Below, piece after piece: positions 9,484 through 17,843 of a stretch of 64,000 nt of DNA. Below the pieces are notes generated by a model. The model made no database searches, had not been told where the DNA came from, and worked only from the letters and a program-made list of their open reading frames with translations. Source of the DNA: Flavobacterium sp. 9AF. GTDB taxonomy: Bacteria > Bacteroidota > Bacteroidia > Flavobacteriales > Flavobacteriaceae. The stretch is taken from contig NZ_LR733556.1 of assembly GCF_902506265.1 (NCBI RefSeq), forward strand, positions 1,431,755 to 1,495,754, written 5' to 3'. Position 1 is the first letter of the stretch. The number at the start of each line of letters is the position of its first letter. A program made the translations under genes and the position numbers.

Positions 9484-10308
9484 ATGGCAACAATTACTGC
9501 TGCAGACGTAAATAAATTAAGAACTATTACAGGTGCTGGTATGATGGATTGCAAAAAAGCACTTGTTGAAGCAGATGGAGATTTTGATTTAGCTATCGAA
9601 AACCTTCGTAAAAAAGGACAAAAAGTGGCTGCAAACCGTTCTGATAGAGAATCTACAGAAGGTGCTGCAATTGCTGTTGTAAATGCTGACAAAACTGCTG
9701 GTGTTGTAATCACATTAAACTGTGAAACAGATTTCGTAGGTAAAAACGAAAGTTTTATAAAATTAGCTACAGATTTAGCAAACCAAGCTTTAAATTATGC
9801 AACTAAAGAAGAATTATTAGCTTCTGATTTCAATGGAATTACTGTTGCTGAAAAATTAATTGAGCAGACTGGTGTAATTGGAGAAAAAATCGAAATCGGT
9901 TCTTTTGAAAGATTAGAAGGTGCTTTCGTTGGTTCTTACATTCATGCTGGTAATAAAATTGCGGTTTTAACATCTTTATCTGCTAATGTAGAAGGTGCTG
10001 AAGAAGCTGCAAGAAACGTTTCTATGCAAGCTGCTGCAATGAACCCAATCGCTTTAAACGAAGCTGGTGTTGATGCTGCAATCATCGAAAAAGAAATTGA
10101 AATCGCTAAAGAACAACTAAGAGCTGAAGGTAAACCAGAAGCCATGTTAGATAACATTTCTAAAGGTAAAATTCAACGTTTCTATAAAGATAACACTTTA
10201 GTTAATCAAGATTATATTAAAGATAACTCAATGAATGTAGCTTCATATGTTAAATCAGTAAGTGGAGATTTAACTGTTACAGGATTTAAAAGAGTAGCTT
10301 TAGGTTAA
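9484..10308 (+). CDS. tsf: Translation elongation factor Ts
   Basis: A 274-residue EF-Ts, the nucleotide exchange factor of EF-Tu. The N-terminal UBA-like domain with VNKLRTITGAGMMDCKKAL and NLRKKGQKVA is followed by the core motif LNCETDFVGKNESF, which contacts EF-Tu. Length matches the family. A strong terminator lies 26 bp downstream and closes the ribosomal block. Confidence 0.98.
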   Translation: MATITAADVNKLRTITGAGMMDCKKALVEADGDFDLAIENLRKKGQKVAANRSDRESTEGAAIAVVNADKTAGVVITLNCETDFVGKNESFIKLATDLANQALNYATKEELLASDFNGITVAEKLIEQTGVIGEKIEIGSFERLEGAFVGSYIHAGNKIAVLTSLSANVEGAEEAARNVSMQAAAMNPIALNEAGVDAAIIEKEIEIAKEQLRAEGKPEAMLDNISKGKIQRFYKDNTLVNQDYIKDNSMNVASYVKSVSGDLTVTGFKRVALG

Positions 10309-10333
10309 TATTTTAACTAACTCAATAATACAA

Positions 10334-10367
10334 AACCTCAATCTAACTTCTGATTGAGGTTTTTTTA
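10334..10367 (+). terminator. Rho-independent terminator after tsf
   Basis: Perfect 10-bp stem AACCTCAATC / GATTGAGGTT (10334-10343 with 10352-10361) followed by a run of T. Confidence 0.9.
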
Positions 10368-10370
10368 TGA

Positions 10371-10378
10371 TATATTTG
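10371..10378 (+). promoter_or_regulatory. Candidate -7 box for the TraB-type gene
   Basis: TATATTTG matches the Bacteroidota -7 consensus and lies 16 bp before the TTG start at 10395, so the transcript would have a very short leader. Confidence 0.4.
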
Positions 10379-10394
10379 TTTAAAATATATTATT

Positions 10395-13300
10395 TTGAAA
10401 AAAATTACCATTATAGTTACATTCTTTATTTATTGTTGTTTATTTAGTCAAACTGAAAATAGCATGCTATGGGAAATCAGTGGAAATGGTTTACAAAAGA
10501 AATCCTTTCTATATGGTACTATGCATGTAAGCGACAAAGTATCCTATAACTTATCTGATTCTTTTTTTGATGCATTATTAAATTCAGATATTGTAGCCAA
10601 TGAAAGCAATCCTGAAACTTGGGGAACCGTTTCTAATTTAATGAAAGAAAAAGAATATTTATATTCGGGTCAATTATACAGTTCTTTTTACATAAACCCT
10701 ATTAGCAAAAGTAAAATTATTGCTATGTTTAATAATAAAAGTCATTTCTTTTATAATTATTTATCATTATCAGAAAACAAAAATGCTGATTATGAAGAAA
10801 ACGCTGTATTAGACATGTTTATTAGTCAAGCAGGCAGAAAGTATGGAAAAGAAATTACAGGCCTAGAAGATGCTGTAGAATCTATGATTCCACTATTACA
10901 AATTAATGCTACCGATGCCACACCTAAAGAAGAAAATATTCAACTGTTATACAAAATTTTAAAAAGAAAATCATTTGGTGAGGCCACAGTAGATTTCTAC
11001 AGAGAGAAAAACATTACCATTTTAGATTCTATTTATAAACTTGCCTTTTCTAAAAAAGCTCATGAAGCCTTAATTATTAATCGCAATAAAGTTATGGCCG
11101 ACAGCATTGCTTCCATTTCAAAAAGAGGTAGTCTTTTTGCTGCTGTAGGCGCAGCACATCTAGCCGGTAAAGAAGGAATTATCAATCTATTAATTCAAAA
11201 AGGATATACCGTAAAACCCATTTTTAGTCAACTTACTGCAAAGGGAGAAAAACAAAAAAAACAGATAGAAACGTTTTTTAAAAAACCTATTTTTACCCTT
11301 TTTACCTCACCAGACAAAATGCTAGAAATTCCATTATTAGCCAATGAAATTACTGAAGAAGGTGTCATAGGTTCACCAGATTATGCAAATGGAGGTTTAA
11401 TTAGAATTATTAGAAATAATCACAATTATTTCATAAAGCCTAAATCCGATTTTTACAATCCTAAATCGTTAGACAGCCTATTTTATGAAAACGTTCCAGG
11501 TACTATCTTAAATAAAGAATATGTAGAAAAAAACAGTTTATCTTACTACGATATTAAAAACAAAACAAAGACAGGTAATTACCAACATTACCGTTTTTAT
11601 ATTACTCCATTAGAAATTATAATGATTTCTATGTCGGGATTAAATAATTATACTACACTTTTTGAAAATGAAGTATTTGAAAAGATTAATATAAAACCTA
11701 TTTCTAACACTTGGGAAGAATTAAATATACCTAATAGTTCATTTACAATAAATTTACCCAGTTTTTATACTATTAGCGAACATGAAAAAAACAAAAGCAA
11801 CAATTACAACGTCCAATCCTATCTAAAAGAAGATGATAGCTATTATTTTGTCATGGAACGCAATTTAAATGATAATCGCACATTGGAAAATAATGAATTT
11901 GAACACAAACAAATTCACTATCAATTTTATTTACAACATGATATCGATTCTACACAAACACGCTTTGAAAAGGAGGCTTTTCTTTCAGAATCTCAAATTG
12001 GTTCCAAAAAAATACAATTAAAATCAATTATTTTTGGAAATAAATACTATCTATTAGGAACGGTTAAAGCTTCAGAAACTAACAAAAACTTATTTTTTAA
12101 TTCATTCCAATTAAAAAAACCTGTTAATAATGAGAATTTCATCATTTATCAGGATAGTATTGCGAATTATAAAATTAATATTCCCGAAAAGGAAAACAAA
12201 AAATTATTCTTAAATATCAGAAAAGATATTGCTCCTGATTCCAATCCTTTATCAGCTCAATTTAAAGATTTTACTTTCAAATCTGAAACAGGAAAAACAG
12301 TTTCGTTAGAAATAAATAAATTTCATACCTATGAGACTATTAAAAATTTAGATTCCATCAAAAAATTTTTCAAAAATTACACCTTGAATTTGCAAGATAA
12401 TATGTATCAATACGATGATTATAATTATGATGATTTTGATTATGATGATGATTATGCAAGCAATGGAACTTCTCTATTAAGCTATCATATGTATTCCAAA
12501 AAAGGTTTTAAGATGAGTAACTGGTGGAATTTATTTAGAAAGGATAAACCAATTTCATTTGTTCTTAATGAAAAAGAAACAACATCCAAAAATAAATATA
12601 CTTATGAAGCGCTAGTTACTAATAAAAAAGCCTCACAAGCAGTAAAATACAAACTAATATTCGATACTGATCGATATTATATTTTACAATCTTTAGTACC
12701 CAAAGATTATAAAAATGATGATGTTTTTATTGAGAATGCTTTTAATAGCTTTGAGATTTTACCTTTTGAAAAAAAGAATAGCCTCTTTGAAACAAAAATT
12801 AATCGTTTCATTACCGATGCTTCCAGTTCTAATGACACATTAAGAAAAAATGCTTTAAATTCTATCTATAAACTGGAATTTGAAGAATCAGATTTTGATG
12901 TAATTACTTTTTTTATAAATAAATTTAACTTTAAAAAAACAGAATTATACGCAAAGAATCATCTAATTAAAAAAATTGGATTCTTAAAAAATGAAAGAGT
13001 TCTACCCTATTTAGAAAAAATTTACAAACAGGATAATAGTAATTCAGAAACACAAATTAATGTTTTAATAGCGTTATCTAATAATAATACCAAAGAGAGT
13101 TATCAAAAAATAATTGAATTACTAGAATACGACTTACCCGTTTCTGACAATCAATATGATATTACAAGCATGTTCAACAACTTCAGCAACAACCCTGAAC
13201 ATGCTAAAGAATTATTTCCTAATATTTTTCAGTTTTACAGTATTAAAGAATATCAAAATCCTTTACTCTCATTTTGTCATGAATTATTAGAGCAAGACTT

Positions 13301-14066
13301 TATAAATATCAAAAAAATAAAAGCGTTTAACAAAATGATTTTAACCAATGCAAAGTTAGAGTTTAAAAGAGTTAAAAGCTGGAAAACAAATAATTTATTA
13401 GAAGAAGACGAAAAAGATCCAGATGATTATTATGAAGAGAATGCACCCGTTGAAGACATAATTATTTTCTTAAATATTATTTACAAATACCCTAAAGACA
13501 AAAACACTATCGATTTTATTGAAAAAATTAAAAACCTAAATATTCCTGAATTAAACATAGAATTGTTGCGTCTTAAATTTGTATCCAATACAATTGAAAA
13601 TAAAGATATTAAAGACGGATTATTAGATAAAAATTTGGCTTTTATAACTATCCAACTTATGGCCAACAAAAACATGCCTATAGAGCTAGAAAATGACAGT
13701 ATTGCTTTAGCCGCTTTACACAATTTTTATACAATCAAAAAAACAGATTCTATAGCCTTTATTTCTAAGAAAATAACAGATTATGAAAACAAGAAAATAA
13801 TTTTCTATTTTTATTCTGTTAAAGAAAAAGAGGACACTTCCTTTTCAAAAAACATAAGAACTATTGCCTTTTTCATGAACAATACTAAAATTGACCCTAC
13901 TGCTTTCTCTACATTTTATGTAAAAACTATTGAAGAAGATGAAAATGAAGAAGACAAACTAGAAGCAATCATTAAGGAATCTTTAAATAGCCATCATTTT
14001 AGAGCTAGTTATGAAAAAGAAAAAGAAGAGCTTTATAATCCAAATAATTTTTACGAAGATTTCTAA
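10395..14066 (+). CDS. Large exported TraB/GumN-domain protein
   Basis: A 1223-residue protein starting at TTG (KKITIIVTFFIYCCLFSQ looks like a signal peptide). Residues about 20-290 form a TraB/GumN-like domain: SFLYGTMHVSD at the start and FAAVGAAHLAGKEGI near the end hold the paired GT-M-H and G-x-x-H motifs typical of this putative metal-dependent fold. The remaining 900 residues are unusual. A middle part has repeated beta-rich segments, an acidic tyrosine-rich stretch lies near residues 675-692, and the last 400 residues are helical with leucine-rich repeats that look like HEAT-type solenoids. TraB/GumN proteins are normally about 300 residues. The enzymatic role is unproven. The stop overlaps the tag start by one base. 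Confidence 0.75.
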   Translation: MKKITIIVTFFIYCCLFSQTENSMLWEISGNGLQKKSFLYGTMHVSDKVSYNLSDSFFDALLNSDIVANESNPETWGTVSNLMKEKEYLYSGQLYSSFYINPISKSKIIAMFNNKSHFFYNYLSLSENKNADYEENAVLDMFISQAGRKYGKEITGLEDAVESMIPLLQINATDATPKEENIQLLYKILKRKSFGEATVDFYREKNITILDSIYKLAFSKKAHEALIINRNKVMADSIASISKRGSLFAAVGAAHLAGKEGIINLLIQKGYTVKPIFSQLTAKGEKQKKQIETFFKKPIFTLFTSPDKMLEIPLLANEITEEGVIGSPDYANGGLIRIIRNNHNYFIKPKSDFYNPKSLDSLFYENVPGTILNKEYVEKNSLSYYDIKNKTKTGNYQHYRFYITPLEIIMISMSGLNNYTTLFENEVFEKINIKPISNTWEELNIPNSSFTINLPSFYTISEHEKNKSNNYNVQSYLKEDDSYYFVMERNLNDNRTLENNEFEHKQIHYQFYLQHDIDSTQTRFEKEAFLSESQIGSKKIQLKSIIFGNKYYLLGTVKASETNKNLFFNSFQLKKPVNNENFIIYQDSIANYKINIPEKENKKLFLNIRKDIAPDSNPLSAQFKDFTFKSETGKTVSLEINKFHTYETIKNLDSIKKFFKNYTLNLQDNMYQYDDYNYDDFDYDDDYASNGTSLLSYHMYSKKGFKMSNWWNLFRKDKPISFVLNEKETTSKNKYTYEALVTNKKASQAVKYKLIFDTDRYYILQSLVPKDYKNDDVFIENAFNSFEILPFEKKNSLFETKINRFITDASSSNDTLRKNALNSIYKLEFEESDFDVITFFINKFNFKKTELYAKNHLIKKIGFLKNERVLPYLEKIYKQDNSNSETQINVLIALSNNNTKESYQKIIELLEYDLPVSDNQYDITSMFNNFSNNPEHAKELFPNIFQFYSIKEYQNPLLSFCHELLEQDFINIKKIKAFNKMILTNAKLEFKRVKSWKTNNLLEEDEKDPDDYYEENAPVEDIIIFLNIIYKYPKDKNTIDFIEKIKNLNIPELNIELLRLKFVSNTIENKDIKDGLLDKNLAFITIQLMANKNMPIELENDSIALAALHNFYTIKKTDSIAFISKKITDYENKKIIFYFYSVKEKEDTSFSKNIRTIAFFMNNTKIDPTAFSTFYVKTIEEDENEEDKLEAIIKESLNSHHFRASYEKEKEELYNPNNFYEDF

Positions 14067-14620
14067 TGAAAACAAGATGCGCTTGGTGTGAAAAAGACGA
14101 TTTATATCGTGCTTATCACGATAACGAATGGGGAAAACCAGTTTATGACGACCCTACACTATTTGAATTTTTAATTTTGGAAACGTTTCAAGCAGGCTTA
14201 AGTTGGTACACGGTCTTAGCCAAACGTGAAAATTTCAGAAATGCTTTTGACCAATTTAATCTAACCAAAGTAGCGCAATATGATGAAACAAAAATCGAAG
14301 CACTTTGTCAAGATACAGGTATCATTAGAAACAAATTAAAAATTAAAGCAGCTGTAACCAATGCGCAAGCTTTTATAAAAATACAAGAAGAATTTGGTAG
14401 TTTTTCCGAATACATTTGGGGCTTTGTGGATGGCAAACCCATCGATAACAAACCGAAAACCTTAAAAGAGGTTCCAGCCACTACTCCATTATCAGATGTA
14501 CTAAGTAAGGATTTAAAGAAAAGAGGTTTTAAATTTGTGGGTTCTACTGTAGTGTATGCCCACATGCAAGCCACAGGAATGGTTAATGATCATATAGCAG
14601 ATTGTTTTACTAGGAAATAA
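14066..14620 (+). CDS. tag: DNA-3-methyladenine glycosylase I
   Basis: A 184-residue base-excision repair enzyme that removes 3-methyladenine from alkylated DNA. The start RCAWCEKDDLYRAYHDNEWG, the catalytic-region ETFQAGLSWYTVL and the C-terminal HMQATGMVNDHIADC supply the conserved Cys/His zinc ligands and substrate-pocket residues of the Tag family. Full length. The ATG overlaps the stop of the TraB-type gene, so the two are coupled despite unrelated functions. Confidence 0.97.
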   Translation: MKTRCAWCEKDDLYRAYHDNEWGKPVYDDPTLFEFLILETFQAGLSWYTVLAKRENFRNAFDQFNLTKVAQYDETKIEALCQDTGIIRNKLKIKAAVTNAQAFIKIQEEFGSFSEYIWGFVDGKPIDNKPKTLKEVPATTPLSDVLSKDLKKRGFKFVGSTVVYAHMQATGMVNDHIADCFTRK

Positions 14621-14629
14621 CGTATTTTT

Positions 14630-14785
14630 TTTAAAAAGTCTTATCTATGAAAGAAAATGACTTTGTTATAAATAGCCAAAATCAGGCTGTTTTTTACTTA
14701 AAAAGGCTTCAAAAGCATCAAAAATAGCAAAAAAAGCGCCATTTTTATACATTTTTAAATCGCATGATATTATAAAAAATAATAT
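14630..14785 (+). repeat. Dispersed ~150-bp repeat, copy 1
   Basis: This stretch aligns by eye with the reverse complement of 44195-44345. Shared blocks include TTATAAATAGCC, CTTAAAAAG, GCTTCAAAA and TTTTTATACATTTTTAAATCGC (with small differences). The other copy lies directly upstream of an orphan rhs tip. Confidence 0.65.
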
Positions 14786-14866
14786 TTAAAGCAATTTGAC
14801 TATTATACCAACTGCGCAAGGTCTCCCTACTTAGAAAACCGGAATAAAGTAACGACACTACAAAAT

Positions 14867-14934
14867 AAAAGCAACTCGTCAAAAGAGTTGCTTTTTGTTT
14901 TTATTATTTAGCGCAAAGTGAGGACACTTTGCTC
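14867..14934 (-). repeat. Terminator plus hairpin module, copy 1 (no 42-bp repeats)
   Basis: Read on the minus strand: hairpin stem of 8 bp around a 4-nt loop (GCAAAGTG / CACTTTGC, 14913-14932), an AT-rich ~20-nt linker, then a terminator (AAAAGCAACTC / GAGTTGCTTTT with T run, 14867-14895). The same order of parts recurs at 41903-41963, 42258-42320, 47348-47409 and 48499-48561. Confidence 0.6.
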
Positions 14935-14941
14935 AGCACCA

Positions 14942-14975
14942 AACGTTTTTAAGGAACACTTCGCTCAGCTGGGGT
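14942..14975 (+). repeat. Dispersed ~34-bp repeat, copy 1
   Basis: Matches the reverse complement of 47567-47600 with few mismatches (shared AACGTTTTTAA, GAACACTT and AGCTGGGGT). Both copies lie beside the hairpin/terminator modules. Confidence 0.6.
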
Positions 14976-15016
14976 TTATCATATATTTAAATCTTTAATT
15001 TTTTCAAAGGTTACAC

Positions 15017-15550
15017 TCAATGAAGATGAGTTTCGCTATTGTTGGGTAAGTTTTCAATAAATATAACAATATCGTTATTTATATAGGTTAACTGATTATT
15101 AATAGTTAGCTTATAATTGTTATTATCTCCATAAATTTCGAAGTAAAAGCTTTCATACGAAACATTGTTGTATAGCTTACAAAGATAATGAGTAAAAGTA
15201 TCTCTATTATTAATTTTGCTTGGAGTATCAATTTCTTTAATTAAATTAACTAACTTTCTTAAAGCCTTTTTGTCTCTAATATCCCACGAATGTACTTTTT
15301 TATGATTATCATATTTGACTACTTTGAAATTATCATAATTCCTTTCATCTATATTGATTAAAAATTTATAAGTTCTATAAGTATTATAGGATAAAACACA
15401 AAAAGAACTTATACATAAAATGATTAATATCATCATATAAATATTAATATGTTTAATCTTACTATTCTTAAAAACACTTTTTTTTAATGTCAACAATAGT
15501 AGCAAAAAAATGAAAAAAGCTAAAATATAACTAATAATATGATACTTCAT
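15017..15550 (-). CDS. Small membrane protein, candidate immunity protein
   Basis: A 177-residue protein with two N-terminal membrane helices (about residues 5-25 and 38-58) followed by a polar C-terminal domain. The ATG at 15550 is chosen over a TTG two codons upstream. No family is recognised. The gene lies 18 bp downstream of a truncated C-terminal toxin-like fragment on the same strand, the usual position of immunity genes in polymorphic toxin loci. That context is the only basis for the suggestion. Lysine- and asparagine-rich, very low GC. Confidence 0.5.
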   Translation of the reverse strand: MKYHIISYILAFFIFLLLLLTLKKSVFKNSKIKHINIYMMILIILCISSFCVLSYNTYRTYKFLINIDERNYDNFKVVKYDNHKKVHSWDIRDKKALRKLVNLIKEIDTPSKINNRDTFTHYLCKLYNNVSYESFYFEIYGDNNNYKLTINNQLTYINNDIVIFIENLPNNSETHLH

Positions 15551-15568
15551 TTTCAATAAATTTAATTT

Positions 15569-15949
15569 TTACAATTTTTCTTTATCAGATTGATTGATTT
15601 GTTCTTCACTTTTATGAGGTGTAAAAATTGTAGTTGTGGTTCCTGAGGCAGAGTACCCTACTGATGTACTTAGAGGAGAAATACTTAATCCATAACCATT
15701 ATAAGTATGTCCAATAATATAATTCCCTCCTACATTTACTCCTGCTTCAGTCGGAATATTTACATTAAAAGAGTATTCAACACCTTCTAAATCAAAAAGA
15801 TGAAGCTCCTTTCCGTATTCTTTATTATAAAATGCATTAATATTGAAAGCGTCTAATGAGAAAATTTTTATTTCATTAGAAACTTCTGTACCTAAACTAT
15901 AACCAGCACCAAAACCGTCATCTGCATGGAAAATTGATAAACTATATAT
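15569..15949 (-). pseudogene. C-terminal fragment of a toxin-like or Rhs-associated protein
   Basis: An open frame of about 126 codons without a start codon, ending at a stop at 15569-15571. An in-frame TGA lies at 15950-15952 immediately upstream. The translation has FHADDGFGAGYSLG, ELHLFDLEGVEYSFNV and a glycine/serine/threonine-rich end (GLSISPLSTSVGYSASG). The composition resembles secreted variable C-terminal domains. The 5' part is missing, and the left end of the tRNA-Phe element lies only about 240 bp away. Family not identified. Confidence 0.5.
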
Positions 15950-16190
15950 TCATTTATTTTTTATTTTATAAATCCAAACCAGTATTAACCCAGCTGAGAT
16001 AAGTATTGAATGAAAACGTTAGGAGCTACGCATTCTAAGAAAAAATAAGTAAAAATAAGTAAAAATATAAAATAATCAACAAACAAACTTATACCTATTT
16101 ATGTATGGATTTTTGGTTTTTTGTGCCATAAATTCTACCGTTAAATAAAAATCCCTTGAAAATCATTATATTTTCAAGGGATTTAATTTT
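15950..16190. other. AT-rich spacer up to the element boundary
   Basis: No gene seen. The last part (16149-16184) is the terminator described separately, interpreted as the original tRNA-Phe terminator. Confidence 0.5.
16149..16184 (-). terminator. Displaced terminator of the tRNA-Phe gene
   Basis: A 14-bp perfect stem (AAATCCCTTGAAAA / TTTTCAAGGGATTT, loop of 8) lies 6 bp from the left att core. It has the same place relative to the core as the terminator at 24440-24473 has relative to the intact tRNA, and a related sequence. If the element inserted in the tRNA 3' end, this is the chromosome's own terminator pushed 8.3 kb away. Confidence 0.7.
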
Positions 16191-16208
16191 TTAAAGTGGT
16201 ACCTCCAG
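16191..16208. repeat. Left attachment site core (attL)
   Basis: Identical over 18 bp to 24481-24498, which overlaps the 3' end of tRNA-Phe. The next base differs (A against G), setting the maximum core. This is not a functional tRNA; only the acceptor end is present. Confidence 0.85.
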
Positions 16209-16334
16209 AAATACACTACTAAAGTTTCATTTGGTTACAAAAAACTACAACAAGTATCATTTACAGCTTGTTACATAAGGGTTTGAAAAATTACAAGTTT
16301 CAAATAATTTCAAATAATTTCGTTTTATATTACA

Positions 16335-16353
16335 AAATTACGCCGTAAATTAC
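16335..16353. repeat. Integrase arm-type site candidate, left
   Basis: The 19-mer AAATTACGCCGTAAATTAC occurs here and at 24407-24425. On this side a second TTACGCCGT follows 12 bp later. Both copies lie within about 150 bp of an att core, the expected location of arm sites bound by a tyrosine integrase or its excisionase. Confidence 0.55.
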
Positions 16354-16370
16354 GCCGTTATTTTTGATGT

Positions 16371-17810
16371 ATGAAAAATATAAAAATAAGATACTACTTA
16401 GAACCGAAGGCAAAAATCGTAGAAGAAAGAACTAAGCTAGAACTAATAATGGCAGAAATCAACTACGGTTATGCTGAAATTAATAAGAGCGGAAAAAAAA
16501 GACATAAACCTGCGCGGTTTTCGTTACAAGAAAGTATTAAGCCGTCCAATTTTGGAAAACCAGAAACAAATTTCAAATTTGATGACGCTGTTTTCAAAAA
16601 GGCAAATAAAAATAATGCTACGGTAAGGAATAGAATATTGAATTTTGAAACTGCTCTGAACGAAATAGCTAGTAGTCACATTATAGCAAATACGTTGCCT
16701 ACTCCAACTGAATTAAAAAAAAGTTTGGCTGAACGTTTACGAACTGAAGTGATACAAGAACCAAAAGATGATATACTAAGCTATTTGTATCGTAAAATTG
16801 AAAAAGAAAAAGCCGATAGTGAAAAGTCAAAAAAGAACAGTAAAAGAGAAAACACTATTAAAACTTATGCTACTGTTAGTCACTTATTAGAAAAGTATCA
16901 AATAGCAACTGGAGAAACATTACTATTTGAATCGTTGGATGAAGCTAAATACTGGAAAATTTGGGATACGCTGGATGATATATTAAAAGGGGATGTAGAA
17001 GTTTACAATCCGAATCAACCTAAAAAGCAAAGAAAACAAAGTTACGGTTATTTAGTTTCAAGTATAAGAAAACATCAGCGAACACTATTAACAACTTTGA
17101 AAGAAGCTATGGAAGACGGTAACAAAATAGCTTTAGACGTTTATAATAAAAATTTGATGTTAAAAAATGTTGAGGCTTCAAAAGATTTTTACATAGAGAT
17201 TGACGAATTAAAAAAGATTATATCTACAGATGTTTCTTTTGACAGCAAATTACAAATTGCTAAAGAATATATAATTATTGCATGTTTATCAGGAATGCGT
17301 TTTGAAAGCATGTATGAAGCTCAAAAGTCTAAATTACAACATTGTAATGATGTAGGCTATAATTTTAGTTATATACATAGTAAACAAAACAAAACCTCAA
17401 CAGAAGTTTATGTTCCTTTACTAAAACCAGTTCAAGAAATTGTTAATTTGAAAGACGGTTTTCCAATTATACCAAAAAACGCAATAATTAATAAGCATTT
17501 GAAAAAACTTTTCAAGCACTTAAAATTTAATAAATTGGTAGAGGTAAAAAAGGTAACGTATAGAAATGGAATTTTAACTTCAAAAAAACCAATAAGCGAT
17601 TTAATAAGTACACATGACTGCAAAGGGACGTTTTATACTAATTTGTATTCATTGAATATATCCGAAAGAGTTATAGATAATATAACGCATCCTGATAAAA
17701 AACCAAAAAATGCGATGGCTCGAGTTTACAATAAAACATCGATGCTATCTAAGGCAAAAATGTTTGTTGATGAGGTTTCTAAGGCTAGTTCTGATGTTTA
17801 CACCTTTTAG
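16371..17810 (+). CDS. int: Tyrosine recombinase (integrase)
   Basis: A 479-residue site-specific recombinase. The N-terminal ~110 residues resemble the arm-binding/SAM-like region of Bacteroidota integrases, and the helical core-binding domain spans about 130-260. In the catalytic domain the first arginine lies in CLSGMRFESM, the His-x-x-Arg/Lys motif is THDCKGTFYT, the second histidine is in NITHPDKK, and the nucleophile is the tyrosine in ARVYNKTSML. Arg of the HxxR box is replaced by Lys, which occurs in the family. It sits 160 bp inside attL, so it probably integrates this element at tRNA-Phe. Confidence 0.92.
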   Translation: MKNIKIRYYLEPKAKIVEERTKLELIMAEINYGYAEINKSGKKRHKPARFSLQESIKPSNFGKPETNFKFDDAVFKKANKNNATVRNRILNFETALNEIASSHIIANTLPTPTELKKSLAERLRTEVIQEPKDDILSYLYRKIEKEKADSEKSKKNSKRENTIKTYATVSHLLEKYQIATGETLLFESLDEAKYWKIWDTLDDILKGDVEVYNPNQPKKQRKQSYGYLVSSIRKHQRTLLTTLKEAMEDGNKIALDVYNKNLMLKNVEASKDFYIEIDELKKIISTDVSFDSKLQIAKEYIIIACLSGMRFESMYEAQKSKLQHCNDVGYNFSYIHSKQNKTSTEVYVPLLKPVQEIVNLKDGFPIIPKNAIINKHLKKLFKHLKFNKLVEVKKVTYRNGILTSKKPISDLISTHDCKGTFYTNLYSLNISERVIDNITHPDKKPKNAMARVYNKTSMLSKAKMFVDEVSKASSDVYTF

Positions 17811-17812
17811 TT

Positions 17813-17820
17813 TATATTTG
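17813..17820 (+). promoter_or_regulatory. Candidate -7 box of the R-M operon
   Basis: TATATTTG, 23 bp before the ATG of the R-M large subunit and directly after the integrase stop, so the R-M genes probably have their own promoter. Confidence 0.5.
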
Positions 17821-17843
17821 CATAACTCTAACCATTATTTACC

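Larger units (their letters stand above)
14621..15016. other. Gene-free repeat-bearing spacer
   Basis: No open frame of note. It holds a copy of a ~150-bp dispersed repeat (14630-14785), a terminator (14867-14895), a hairpin (14913-14932) and a ~34-bp repeat (14942-14975). Each has a relative in the 41.7-48.9 kb region, which marks this as a decayed accessory locus. Confidence 0.7.

Noticed and set aside
16191..16216. Second tRNA-Phe gene
   Set aside because: Only the acceptor 3' end is present; no anticodon or D arm follows. It is the duplicated att core.
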